Origin: an uncultured Pirellulaceae bacterium
GTDB taxonomy: Bacteria > Planctomycetota > Planctomycetia > Pirellulales > Pirellulaceae
NCBI GenBank assembly: GCA_938036435.1
Contig: CALHPU010000073.1
Location: forward strand, 1 to 51,134
Direction of reading: 5' to 3'
Length of the DNA stretch: 51,134 nucleotides
The notes beneath the pieces are model-generated. The model made no database searches. It was given only the letters and a program-made list of their open reading frames with translations, and was not told the DNA's origin. A program made the translations under genes and the position numbers. How positions within the stretch are numbered: position 1 is the first letter of the stretch; the number at the start of each line of letters is the position of its first letter. Below are positions 9,256-18,424 of this stretch, one piece after another.

Positions 9256-9936
9256 CTAGGTCGCTTCTAGGTTGCCACGCCGGAGTTCGGCGTTGTTGTC
9301 GGCTTGCCAGAAGTCACCTGTGTTCACGTCTAGGGCGGTCAGCCATTGGTCGCCGTAGCAGTAGGTGTCGATGACGTGCAAGTGGTCGAAGATCAGCATT
9401 TCGCCATCGCCCTGAGGCGTATGACCGACAACTGCCGTCTTGCCGCTGAAATGCGGAGGCGGAATGTGTTCTTTGATGTGCTCCCAAAACAGCATCTCAT
9501 CAGGTTGTTCTTCTAAGGGAAGGTCCGGCACATAGTTGGCATGCACAAAAAAGTGCGAGTCCGTCTCGTGAAATCGTACGCAGTGACTTAAAAACGTCAG
9601 GTGGTGCTGAGGAATGTTTTGGACTCTACCGCCATAGCTGGCAACCGTGGCGTTGCCACCATGAGTCATCCAAAAATTCAGATCGTCACCACGATTCTTG
9701 AGCGCCTTGAACATCATCAGTTCATGGTTGCCGATCAGCGGAATCAAGCGAGTCGATGAGACCAGTTCGGTCATCATTTCCAGCACGCGCGAGGATTCCA
9801 TTCCACGATCCACGTAATCCCCCAGCGTGACCATGGTATCGGTCGATGTTGGCTCGATTGCGTCCAGCAAAGCTTGCAGAGCTGTCGCGCACCCGTGTAT
9901 ATCGCCAATCGCTATTGTCCTGTCCATTAACGGCAT
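9256..9936 (-). CDS. PP2A/PPP-type metallophosphoesterase (Ser/Thr phosphatase or Ap4A hydrolase-like)
   Basis: Two-metal phosphoesterase of the calcineurin-like fold. The three PPP signature motifs are in order: GDIHG, then GDYVDRG, then GNHELMMF, followed by the metal-binding His residues in FFVHANYVP and VVGHTPQGDG. The length of about 226 residues fits the small bacterial PPP phosphatases (PrpA/ApaH-like group). Start sites ATG 9936 and ATG 9927 both suit the family, because GDIHG should come soon after the start; a GTG at 9975 would add 13 residues with no conserved feature. The protein is cytoplasmic. Protein substrates versus dinucleotide polyphosphates cannot be told apart from sequence alone. 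Confidence 0.88.
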   Translation of the reverse strand: MPLMDRTIAIGDIHGCATALQALLDAIEPTSTDTMVTLGDYVDRGMESSRVLEMMTELVSSTRLIPLIGNHELMMFKALKNRGDDLNFWMTHGGNATVASYGGRVQNIPQHHLTFLSHCVRFHETDSHFFVHANYVPDLPLEEQPDEMLFWEHIKEHIPPPHFSGKTAVVGHTPQGDGEMLIFDHLHVIDTYCYGDQWLTALDVNTGDFWQADNNAELRRGNLEAT

Positions 9937-10261
9937 ATTCTGAAGAAGAGTGGAAAACTGAACTCTGACCCGCACGTGAGTATTCTACTGAGTAGCCCTA
10001 TGGGGGCAATAGCGGCTCAAGGACTTGTGTAGGCCTTAACTAGTATATCGGCTGTCAGAGATGAGGGTTTATCTCAAGATGCTCGAAAGTAGCAACTTCT
10101 AAGATACAGCCCAAGACAGAACCGGGTAATTCATTTTTACCAAACGGACAATTTGTTTTTCGGTGGACTCATGAAAGCAATCAACGATTCTGGTGGCCAT
10201 CGAGGTCGTTGTTAGCAAGCAGTCGGAACTGGGTTTCTTACTCGCAAACCGGTGGGGTGGG

Positions 10262-10879
10262 CTAGCCGACGGCCACTCCTCGTTTGGCTAGGTCACGCAG
10301 CAGCTGATTGGCAGAGGTAAACAATACCGCATCAATCCCCGCATCTTGTGCCGCTTGGACGTTTTCCGGCTTGTCATCGGTAAAAAAAATCTCGCCTGGC
10401 GATACTCCAGCCTGTTCGATTGCGACTTGGTAGATCCCACAATCTGGTTTCATGCTTCGCGCTTCGAAACTGGTCACACGAACCGGAAAAATTTGTGAAA
10501 GCGCTTGGAACCGTTTCATTGCGAAATCCCAGTGCGCCTCACAGGTGTTTGATAGTATCCCCATCCTAAGGTTCAGCTGAGCCAGCTGGCTGATGGCGGG
10601 GATCGTCGGCTCATTGAGCCAAAAAATATCTCCACAGGCGGTGAGGAAATCGTTCAGATTACAATCCTTTTGGATCAGCCCGCAGAACTCGGCATGGAAC
10701 TGAACGCTGTTAAGCTCACCGGTTTCGTAACGGTTCTCCAAATCGTTGTCAAACATATATTGCTGTACGACGTTAGAGGTGACTCCGCAAACGGCGGCGA
10801 CCTGATCGATCATGCGATCGTGGGAAAAATTGAGAAGTACGTTTCCGAGGTCAAAATAGACGAACTTTATCGCTGCCAT
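10262..10879 (-). CDS. HAD-superfamily phosphatase, YihX-like
   Basis: A 205-residue HAD subfamily IA hydrolase. Motif I is YFDLGNVLLNFSHD (nucleophile Asp; the usual second Asp replaced by Gly-Asn, as in the YihX glucose-1-phosphatase group). Motif II is GILSNTCEAH, motif III Lys is in SMKPDCGIYQ, and motif IV is FFTDDKPENVQAAQDAG. The helical cap lies between motifs I and II (about residues 15-80). ATG at 10879. The likely reaction is dephosphorylation of a small phosphosugar such as glucose-1-phosphate; this is inferred from the E. coli YihX resemblance. It stands alone with long flanking gaps. Confidence 0.85.
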   Translation of the reverse strand: MAAIKFVYFDLGNVLLNFSHDRMIDQVAAVCGVTSNVVQQYMFDNDLENRYETGELNSVQFHAEFCGLIQKDCNLNDFLTACGDIFWLNEPTIPAISQLAQLNLRMGILSNTCEAHWDFAMKRFQALSQIFPVRVTSFEARSMKPDCGIYQVAIEQAGVSPGEIFFTDDKPENVQAAQDAGIDAVLFTSANQLLRDLAKRGVAVG

Positions 10880-11066
10880 GAGTCACTAATTGTTGGTTGA
10901 TGATTGACTTATCAAATGTCGACGTGCCGCTTTTCGATTGTATCCCTCGAGAATCCCCACACATAAGTAGGCGATCTGGACAATCGATACTTCTTCGGAT
11001 TGATGACCGCTATAATATACGCTGTTACCAGATATGGCCTGAGCCTTTTTTTGATCTTAAAAAATT

Positions 11067-12488
11067 ATGCCGATTGCTACCGAGACCAAAGCCACCAACC
11101 TTAAACAGCTAGTTGAGAGTGGCTGGAAACCCAAAACGGTCAAAGCAGAGATCCGAGACAACTTTCTCGCACGACTATCTGCTGGCGACGATTTGTATCC
11201 GGGCATTGTCGGTTACCAAGACACCGTCATTCCTGAAGTAAACATTGCGCTGCTCTCCGGGCACGACATGTTGTATTTGGGTGAGAAGGGGCAGGCCAAG
11301 AGTCGAATGATGCGAGGGCTGGTCGAATTTCTCGACGAGGAAGTACCCTATCTCGATATTCCCGACTGCCCTTTCCACGAGGATCCGCTGAATCCAATTT
11401 CGGGTGTCGCGAAGAAATTCTTAAATGAGCACTCCGATGCTGACACTCCGATCGCGTGGTGGCACCGAGACGACCGTTACGCGGAGCGTCTGGCACCCGG
11501 GACCAAATTCGCCGACATCATCGGAGAGATTGATCCGGCAAAACTCGCCGGTGGCGTCAGCATGTCCACCGAAGATGCTTTGCACTTCGGTTTGATTCCA
11601 CGCATGCATCGCGGAATTTTTGCGATCAACGAATTACCTGAATTGGACGAACTGGTGCAAGTTGGTTTGTTCAATATCCTTGAAGAACGCGACGTGCAGA
11701 TTCGCGGTTTTCCAGTGCGATTCGAGATAGACGTGATGGTTTTGTTTTCTGCAAATCCGTCGACCTACAACCGAAGCGGGAAAGTCATTCCACAGCTCAA
11801 GGATCGCATCGGCAGCATGATTCAGACACATTACCCGCTGAGTCGCGACGCCGGGATTGAAATCATGGAACAGGAGGCCAGTATTAATCTGGACGGTGAC
11901 TATCCGGTGCGAGTGCCTTACTTCATGCGAGAGATTTGCGAACAGATCACCATCGAAGCGCGCAAATCAAAATACGTTGACCAACAATCGGGCGTTAGCG
12001 CTAGATTTTCTTTGGCCAACTACCGAACGATGGTGGCTAGTGCTCGGCAAAGGGCTGTCATCCACAATGAAAAACCAGCGGTGGTACGCATTAGCGATCT
12101 ATCGCATTTGTACACTTCTTCGTTAGGAAAGTTAGAGCTGGATTTGATGGGCAGTCATCAAATGTCAGAGCGGCAGGTCCTCGATAGTTTGATCGCTCAG
12201 GCGATTGAGGTAGTGTTCAAGGAATATGTGTCCGAACATGGGCTGGACGAAATCGCGGAGATTTTTGCCAAGGGGGTGAAGATCGAAGTCGGCGATTTGA
12301 TTCCGTCAGTGCAGTATGCCGAACGGCTCAAACGCGTTCCACCGGCGTGGGAGAAAGCGTTTGAAGTTAACGCCTCTTCCGACGAGGCGGTACGGGCGTC
12401 ATGTGTGGAGTTTGTCTTGGCCGGGTTGTACGCGATGGATAAAATTTCGCGCGGACAAGATCACGGACAATCGAGTTACGAGATTTGA
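11067..12488 (+). CDS. MoxR/magnesium-chelatase (ChlI)-like AAA+ ATPase
   Basis: A 473-residue AAA+ ATPase, first gene of a pair with a vWA protein. Walker A is GEKGQAKS at residues 72-79. The Walker B region is [16 protein letters not shown], where Asn188-Glu189 replaces the usual Asp-Glu. Sensor-1-like [11 protein letters not shown] and an arginine-finger region [14 protein letters not shown] follow, then a helical lid. A ChlI-like insertion, [23 protein letters not shown] split around the LxxG loop, is typical of Mg-chelatase-like clades. Such ATPases work with vWA partners as chaperones or metal-insertion machines. ATG at 11067 without a clear SD; TATAAT at 11011-11016 may be a -10 element, but no good -35 is seen. 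The substrate is unknown. Confidence 0.85.
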   Translation: MPIATETKATNLKQLVESGWKPKTVKAEIRDNFLARLSAGDDLYPGIVGYQDTVIPEVNIALLSGHDMLYLGEKGQAKSRMMRGLVEFLDEEVPYLDIPDCPFHEDPLNPISGVAKKFLNEHSDADTPIAWWHRDDRYAERLAPGTKFADIIGEIDPAKLAGGVSMSTEDALHFGLIPRMHRGIFAINELPELDELVQVGLFNILEERDVQIRGFPVRFEIDVMVLFSANPSTYNRSGKVIPQLKDRIGSMIQTHYPLSRDAGIEIMEQEASINLDGDYPVRVPYFMREICEQITIEARKSKYVDQQSGVSARFSLANYRTMVASARQRAVIHNEKPAVVRISDLSHLYTSSLGKLELDLMGSHQMSERQVLDSLIAQAIEVVFKEYVSEHGLDEIAEIFAKGVKIEVGDLIPSVQYAERLKRVPPAWEKAFEVNASSDEAVRASCVEFVLAGLYAMDKISRGQDHGQSSYEI

Positions 12489-12573
12489 GCCGGTCGTTCT
12501 TATTGCGGTCGCCGGAGGGCTCGCGATCTTCCGCTACCTCGGGCAGCGAGCACCAATCTGGAAAGCCAACATC

Positions 12574-14286
12574 ATGAACGACAAAGACAAAAGACAGAAC
12601 AGGGTTGGAGGCGTGCTGCAGACGTACACGAAGTACGATCCAGTGAAGTTTCCCAGCCCGACACAACCGCCGCCGGATATTGTGTCGCCTTTAATGAATC
12701 AGATGATGTCGTGGGGCAGCGCCCGACAACTGACCGAGGAAGAGTTGGCCAATGCGATTCGGCTAGACCCAGAGCAGTTCAAAAACCTTGGCCCAAGTCT
12801 CGACATGATCAAGGCAGTTTTGGAAGAACGTAAACGCAAAATCCTTGAGACCTACGAAACGAAAACAGTTCAGTTCACGGCGAAGAAAGTCTTTCGCAAG
12901 AAAGCCAAAGGGTTCGATGGCATCCCCAAAGAAATGCGGGCCGCTTATAAGGAGGCGGTGGCGCGTGAGCAATTGTATGACCTTGAGAATCTCTGGTATC
13001 GAGCGGGAGATGATGCTTCGGATTTAGCGATGCACTTGATGGGGCTGATGGGGAACCTTGGCGACAAATACCAAATCGATGAACTGGCATCGAGGTGGCA
13101 TTTTACCGGTCATGAGTCGATGACGATTCCCGAGGCTTTGGAGATTAAGGAAGAGCTGGAAAAAATCGAAGAGTTGTTGGAGCAGGTTGAACAAGCGTCC
13201 GAGTCTGCCCAGATTGCGATTTTGGATATGGAGCAACTGGGCGAGTTTATGGATGACCAAACCATGCACTCGCTTGAGGAAATGAAGAAGCAGATTGATG
13301 AATACGTCGATCAAATCGCGGCGCAGCAGGGGCTGAATAAGAAGGATGGAAAGTACGAACTCACGCCGCAAGCCGTGCGAACCTTTCAAGGTAAACTTCT
13401 TACCAGAATCTTTAGCCATTTGAAAGAATCAAATTCCGGCCGACATCAAGCTAACGTTCAGGGGGAAGGCGCGGTTGAGCTTCAGCAGACCAAGCCATAC
13501 GAATTTGGCGATTCGATCACGCAGATGGACATTCCTCAAACGTTTATCAATGCGCTGATCCGAGATAGTTCGCAATCGCCAATTCGTTTGAAGAGTGAAG
13601 ACATCGAAATTCACCGAACTCGCAACAATCCCAAAGCGGCAACGGTGATCGTGATGGACATGAGCGGTTCGATGCGGTACGACGGCCAATACATTAACGT
13701 CAAACGCATGGCGATGGCGATGGACGGGTTGATCCGCAGCGAGTATCCGGGTGACTATCTGAATTTCATCGAGATGTATACATTTGGGAAGCTTCGTCGA
13801 CAGGGTGAGATCATTGAGCTAATGCCCAAACCGGTGACGGTTCACGATCCGTTTGTGCAATTGAAGGTGGACATGAGTCGGCCTGATGTCAGCGAGCACA
13901 TGGTGCATCAGCACTTCACCAATATTCAACACTCGTTGAAGCTCGCGCGAACGCTGTTGTCCACTCAGAACACCCCCAACCGGCAGGTGATGTTGATCAC
14001 CGACGGTTTGCCGACGGCTCATTTCGAGGGATCGACACTTTACATGTTGTATCCACCTCACCGAGTGACCGAGGACGCGACGATGCGTGAGGCGATGCTG
14101 TGTGCGCAAGAAGGGATCACGATCAATACTTTCCTTGTCCCCAGTTGGTCGCAATCTGAGGAGGATATTCGGTTCGCCCATCGTTTGAGTGAGTCAACCA
14201 AAGGACGCGTTTTCTTCACCGCTGGCGGCGACTTAGACCGCTTTGTGGTTTGGGATTACATTCAGGGCAAACGCGAGATCATTTAG
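12574..14286 (+). CDS. vWA-domain protein, partner of the upstream AAA+ ATPase
   Basis: A 570-residue cytoplasmic protein. The C-terminal von Willebrand A domain has a full MIDAS: VIVMDMSGSM with D362-x-S364-x-S366, and the later LITDGLPTAHF Asp. The N-terminal half is helical and charged, with coiled-coil-like stretches (KEELEKIEELLEQVEQ). It lies 85 bp after the ATPase and surely shares its function, as in MoxR/vWA, ChlI/ChlD or NorQ/NorD pairs. The frame stays open upstream to 12316 inside the ATPase gene, but that part is overlap. ATG 12574 (MNDKDKRQNRV) gives a natural start. The assembly target or metal is not apparent from neighbours. Confidence 0.85.
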   Translation: MNDKDKRQNRVGGVLQTYTKYDPVKFPSPTQPPPDIVSPLMNQMMSWGSARQLTEEELANAIRLDPEQFKNLGPSLDMIKAVLEERKRKILETYETKTVQFTAKKVFRKKAKGFDGIPKEMRAAYKEAVAREQLYDLENLWYRAGDDASDLAMHLMGLMGNLGDKYQIDELASRWHFTGHESMTIPEALEIKEELEKIEELLEQVEQASESAQIAILDMEQLGEFMDDQTMHSLEEMKKQIDEYVDQIAAQQGLNKKDGKYELTPQAVRTFQGKLLTRIFSHLKESNSGRHQANVQGEGAVELQQTKPYEFGDSITQMDIPQTFINALIRDSSQSPIRLKSEDIEIHRTRNNPKAATVIVMDMSGSMRYDGQYINVKRMAMAMDGLIRSEYPGDYLNFIEMYTFGKLRRQGEIIELMPKPVTVHDPFVQLKVDMSRPDVSEHMVHQHFTNIQHSLKLARTLLSTQNTPNRQVMLITDGLPTAHFEGSTLYMLYPPHRVTEDATMREAMLCAQEGITINTFLVPSWSQSEEDIRFAHRLSESTKGRVFFTAGGDLDRFVVWDYIQGKREII

Positions 14287-14661
14287 CCAGCCATTTTTAG
14301 TTCGTTGCGAGCACATCGGTGCTCCGCTGGTCGACGCGGCTCGACCAACCACCGACGTCTTTACCGTTGGCAGTGCGATGGACATCGGCCGTTTTGTGTT
14401 TCCTTAAAAGAGACGATCCTCGGTGTGATTCATCGGTATTCGTTACCGCATGAGTTTCTGCGAATGTTCTTAAACTGTCTTTCGCGACGTACTGGCAGAC
14501 AGCCACTCTAGATGTATGTTCAGGGAAACTCTTGAACACTCATCGCAAGAACTGCGAGGCGATCGTATTGTAGTTTGGCGAACCGCCAGGGAAGTTACAG
14601 CGTTTTCTGGAGTCCATCCAAGCCGGATGAAGAATTGCTGCGCAATCGCTGTCCAGTTAGG
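14287..14661. terminator. Convergent 375-bp gap with two tandem hairpins near the vWA stop
   Basis: No convincing gene is present. Just after the vWA stop, GAGCAC/GTGCTC pair at 14309-14324 (loop ATCG), and TGGTCGA/TCGACCA pair perfectly at 14328-14347 (loop CGCGGC). Neither is followed by a T run, so the terminator role is inferred from position. I see nothing distinctive in the rest of the gap. Confidence 0.4.
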
Positions 14662-16662
14662 CTATGGGCTTGAAGCTGATTGCTCTTTTTTCAACACGCA
14701 ACCCGTCAAACGCCAACCGCCTGTTTCGTTTTCCAATACCCACCCGACAGTGCCAAGGAATTTTGCAATCTCCTTGTAGTCGGCCGGTAGTTTCTTGGCA
14801 TCGAGCTTAACTTCTGGGCTACCTTCTTCGCCGTTGTCAGCAAGCAATTGGTTAGCCACTCTTCCAATGATCGACTTAGAGTTGGCCAATTCGCCCTTTT
14901 GCAGCATCGCGTAATTTAGCTCGAGGACTTTGTCGATTCTTCCGAAACGCAGTGAGGAGACGTTTTCAGGATTAGACAGAGATTTCAACATGTCCTCCAT
15001 CCGTCGGTAGTCCGAAGTTCCTGTCAGCGGTTTCTTGTCCGAAGATGTTAGCAAACGCTTGAGATACTGTTTATCGTTGCAGATGAAGAGAGTGTCTTTG
15101 GCGATCGAGATATACTTCTTTTCAAACAAGGCAAACTGATTTTGGGGGGCGGCGCCACCGCCAAATTTTGCGTCCTCGTCTTCGTCAAAAACAAGGTCGT
15201 CGTCTGGGAAATCAAGCTCATCATCTTCATCAAATTCGTTTGTGCGGTCGTCTTCGATGGCCTTGATGCCGCCGAGTGTGAATTCTTTTCCGCGTACCGC
15301 GCGACCGATACTCTCAAGCATTTCAGCTTGCTGCTGAGGTGTTAGCCCCGGCTTGAGTTTGAGACCAACGGCCAATTTCTCGCTGGCTTCGTCTAACGGT
15401 TTTTTTACTGCGGAAATTAGAGTGTACTGATTGTCCAGCTGTCCAATCAACTTTGGAATATCGACCCGGAAATCGGGCTCTTCCTTGATCGTGTCCAGCA
15501 ATCCTTTGAACGCGCCTTCTTCTTTCATGAACGCATCGACAATCGGTCCGACACTGCTAAGTGCTTTTGAGAAATTCCATTGACCGGTTAAGGAACCAGA
15601 CACACTGCCGGGTACCCAAGCGGGAGCCGTATTTGATTTGCCGGGGTCTGGGCTAAAGTCGAGAATGTCCAGCATTCGTCGTTCCGCTTCGTTGCGGACT
15701 TTATCTTTTGGTGCCGATACGAAAATACGAAACAGTGCTTCTTGATCCGGCGTCGCTACCGAGACCGTACCACCAACGGAGTGCACTGCGCTCATCCCGT
15801 TGCGGGCAAGGACGGCAGGCCAATTGTCTTCCATTTTTTTGACCGGCTCATTTTCGATTTCAATCGCACGCGCGAGCTTGAACCAACCGAATGGTTCGAG
15901 GAACCACCTGACGTCATCTGCTGAACCATTGGGAAGCTTCGATCCCTCCATTGCCAATTGGAAAGACTCTTGGCTGGCAAGGTTTCCATTCTCTTGTGGG
16001 TCTAGGTTAATGATGCGGCGGAGAACAGAGCGGAAAATTCTTTCATTGTTCGAGACAAGCATCCAGTTGCCGACGATCGCTTGAAGGGAGATGCGTTTCC
16101 GCTTGGCCCATTTTCTTTTCTTGGCGAATTCCCATTTGCCGACGTTGATCCCATTGATCTCAACGGTTCCCAGCTTCACGGCACCTTGGCGTTCTTGTTC
16201 TTCTTCGATCTCAGCAAGTAACTTTTCGGCGGCGGCTAGGTCTTTACCAACGTCCGCCATCAGCACGACGCCGTGTGAGCCAGCAATGGCTTCTTGCCCA
16301 GCCATCTCTGGCAATATCCCTGCAATACAAACCTCACCAGCATTGATTTTTTCGAACTGGTCCAGTCGAAACTCAAACCCCAATTTTTTGGTCTCAAGCC
16401 AAGCACGGATACGCTCTTTGGCTGTGGCAACAAATGGCTGAAGCGCTGGGTCACGCGTGAGCTGGCCAAACTGGCTTTGCTGGAGATGCTCCCCAAGTGC
16501 CTTTGTGCTGGGGATGGAGATCCAAGCACGTGTGTCGGCTGGCAGAAAAATTTCACTGCGAGGAACGTCCTGCCCAAGGGCGGCTGCTTGGCTGTATGCC
16601 AACTCGGAGGGGATCGCGAAAAGCGTGACGATGTATAGAAGTGCGATGTTTCGCAGAACCAC
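14662..16662 (-). CDS. Exported protein of unknown function with acidic segment
   Basis: A 666-residue protein with a signal peptide (IALLYIVTLFAIPSELAYSQA). I do not recognise a catalytic domain. The first part carries FLPADTRAWISIPSTKALGEHL and long amphipathic stretches. A run near residues 470-500 is almost all Asp/Glu with hydrophobics (NEFDEDDELDFPDDD and following) and may bind calcium or act as a spacer. The C-terminal 150 residues include FALFEKKYISIAKDTLFICND, as in proteins that repeat a lipoprotein-like fold. The start is GTG at 16662, fixed by an AAGGAG Shine-Dalgarno site 7 bases upstream, the best such site in the window. Probably a planctomycete family of periplasmic or surface proteins. 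Confidence 0.72.
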   Translation of the reverse strand: MVLRNIALLYIVTLFAIPSELAYSQAAALGQDVPRSEIFLPADTRAWISIPSTKALGEHLQQSQFGQLTRDPALQPFVATAKERIRAWLETKKLGFEFRLDQFEKINAGEVCIAGILPEMAGQEAIAGSHGVVLMADVGKDLAAAEKLLAEIEEEQERQGAVKLGTVEINGINVGKWEFAKKRKWAKRKRISLQAIVGNWMLVSNNERIFRSVLRRIINLDPQENGNLASQESFQLAMEGSKLPNGSADDVRWFLEPFGWFKLARAIEIENEPVKKMEDNWPAVLARNGMSAVHSVGGTVSVATPDQEALFRIFVSAPKDKVRNEAERRMLDILDFSPDPGKSNTAPAWVPGSVSGSLTGQWNFSKALSSVGPIVDAFMKEEGAFKGLLDTIKEEPDFRVDIPKLIGQLDNQYTLISAVKKPLDEASEKLAVGLKLKPGLTPQQQAEMLESIGRAVRGKEFTLGGIKAIEDDRTNEFDEDDELDFPDDDLVFDEDEDAKFGGGAAPQNQFALFEKKYISIAKDTLFICNDKQYLKRLLTSSDKKPLTGTSDYRRMEDMLKSLSNPENVSSLRFGRIDKVLELNYAMLQKGELANSKSIIGRVANQLLADNGEEGSPEVKLDAKKLPADYKEIAKFLGTVGWVLENETGGWRLTGCVLKKEQSASSP

Positions 16663-16969
16663 TGAACTCTCCTTGTTGATTTACCAGTCCTCTGAACAAG
16701 TATCGTCATTCAGAAGAAACTGGGTGTTAGCCATCTGTGTAGTCCCGAAACAAAGAACAATCAGAACGACCCCACCTTACGCCCAACATATTACCGAAAT
16801 TGGTGCGGTCTCGTAAAGCGAGTTTGGAGCACATTCTGGATCAGAAAAACCTAAAAATGCCGTTTGTTGGCAACCCTGACAGTTCGGGGCCCAAGCTCCA
16901 ATATCTTTCAGGGGGCACGATCTGATGCGGAAAATTTGGTATCCTCAGTGATCTCAAAAAAAATCCCAA
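16663..16969. other. Divergent intergenic region between the exported unknown gene and purB
   Basis: 307 bp that must hold promoters for both neighbours. The left end has the AAGGAG ribosome binding site of the minus-strand gene (about 16667-16672). I could not pick a convincing -35/-10 pair for either gene and saw no riboswitch-like fold. Confidence 0.4.
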
Positions 16970-18418
16970 ATGGCAATTTTGGACAAAGCAACACTTATGA
17001 TCCCCAATGTTCTGGCTGAGCGATATGCATCGGCCGCTATTACTGAGATTTGGTCGGCTGAGGGCCGTGTCAAGCTCGAGCGTGAGTTCTGGATAGCCGT
17101 AATGAAGGCTCAGCAGTCGCTGGGCCTTGATATTCCTGATTCCGCGATTTCGGACTACGAAAAAGCCATCGATAAAATCAATTTAGCTTCGATCGCCGAC
17201 CGCGAACGCATCACTCGGCACGATGTCAAAGCACGCATCGAGGAGTTTAATGATCTGGCCGGCCATGAGCACATTCACAAAGGAATGACGTCCCGCGATC
17301 TAACCGAGAACGTCGAACAGCTGCAAATTTATCGTTCGTTGGGCATCGTGCGTGAAAGAACGGCGGCCATTTTGACGCGTCTCTCTCAGCTCTCAATGCG
17401 TTGGAAAGATGTCCTGATTACTGCCCGGACGCACAACGTGGCAGCTCAACCTACCACTTTTGGCAAACGTATCGCTATGTTTGGCGAGGAATTGCTCGGG
17501 AGCTACCAGCGTCTTGAAGCACTCACGCACAGCTACCCCGTTCGTGGGCTCAAAGGAGCTGTTGGGACCCAGATGGATACGATCTCGCTTTTCGATGGCG
17601 ACGCTGGCAAAGTGATCGAGCTGGAAGAGAAGATTGTCGAGTTTCTCGGTATGCCTTCGTACTGCGTTAACGTTGGACAAGTGTATCCCCGGTCGCTAGA
17701 CATGGCGACGGTCAGCGCGCTGACCGATTTGGCGTCAGCCCCATCCTCGTTTTGTAAGACATTGCGGTTGATGGCCGGGCACGAAACGGCCAGCGAAGGT
17801 TTTGCCCCCGGACAGACCGGTTCCAGTGCAATGCCTCACAAAATGAATTCACGTTCCTGCGAGCGCGTTAATGGTCTGCATGTCATCCTCAAAGGATATC
17901 TTTCGATGGGGGCTGGGTTGGCGGGCGATCAGTGGAACGAAGGCGACGTTTCTTGTTCAGTCGTTCGGAGAGTGATGTTGCCGGACGCATTTTTTGCAAT
18001 CGACGGACTGTACGAAACGTTTTTGACTATTCTAGATCAGATGGATGTCTACGAATCTGTCGTTGAAGCCGAAAACAGTCATTACCTGCCGTTTTTGATG
18101 ACGACTACGATTATGATGGAAGCCGTCAAGGCTGGCGTTGGACGCGAGACAGCTCATAAAGCGATCAAGAAACAAGCCGTCGCCACCGTCGCCGACTTGC
18201 GGAGCGGAAAGGTCTCTCACAATAATTTGCTGGATCGGTTGAAGGATGACCCCGACATCCCGCTAGATGAGGCTCAGTTGAACGCGATTCTAGAAACCGG
18301 TCGTCAGAATGCAGGTGCTGCGTTGGAGCAGATCGACAACTTCGTGCAGCGCGTCGAGTCGGTTGCGTCAGGATTTTCTGAAGAAGTAATCTCGTATCAG
18401 CCGGGCTCGATCCTGTAG
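16970..18418 (+). CDS. purB: Adenylosuccinate lyase
   Basis: Cleaves fumarate from SAICAR and from adenylosuccinate in purine synthesis. It belongs to the fumarase/aspartase superfamily: the signature loop GSSAMPHKMNSRSCE begins near residue 284, preceded by TSRDLTENVEQLQ and the catalytic-His region ARTHNVAAQPTTFGKR. The length of 482 residues is normal for the longer, eukaryote-like PurB clade, with EVISYQPGSIL as C-terminus. ATG at 16970; the SD is weak. The GH38-like gene begins 6 bp after the stop, so the two are probably co-transcribed, though no metabolic link is obvious. Confidence 0.95.
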   Translation: MAILDKATLMIPNVLAERYASAAITEIWSAEGRVKLEREFWIAVMKAQQSLGLDIPDSAISDYEKAIDKINLASIADRERITRHDVKARIEEFNDLAGHEHIHKGMTSRDLTENVEQLQIYRSLGIVRERTAAILTRLSQLSMRWKDVLITARTHNVAAQPTTFGKRIAMFGEELLGSYQRLEALTHSYPVRGLKGAVGTQMDTISLFDGDAGKVIELEEKIVEFLGMPSYCVNVGQVYPRSLDMATVSALTDLASAPSSFCKTLRLMAGHETASEGFAPGQTGSSAMPHKMNSRSCERVNGLHVILKGYLSMGAGLAGDQWNEGDVSCSVVRRVMLPDAFFAIDGLYETFLTILDQMDVYESVVEAENSHYLPFLMTTTIMMEAVKAGVGRETAHKAIKKQAVATVADLRSGKVSHNNLLDRLKDDPDIPLDEAQLNAILETGRQNAGAALEQIDNFVQRVESVASGFSEEVISYQPGSIL

Positions 18419-18424
18419 ACCTTC

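Noticed and set aside
12316..12573. Upstream extension of the vWA gene inside the ATPase gene
   Set aside because: Overlaps the ATPase frame and has no vWA-family feature; ATG 12574 fits better.
14516..14779. Small plus-strand gene in the convergent gap
   Set aside because: Runs into the opposing gene, with no family feature.
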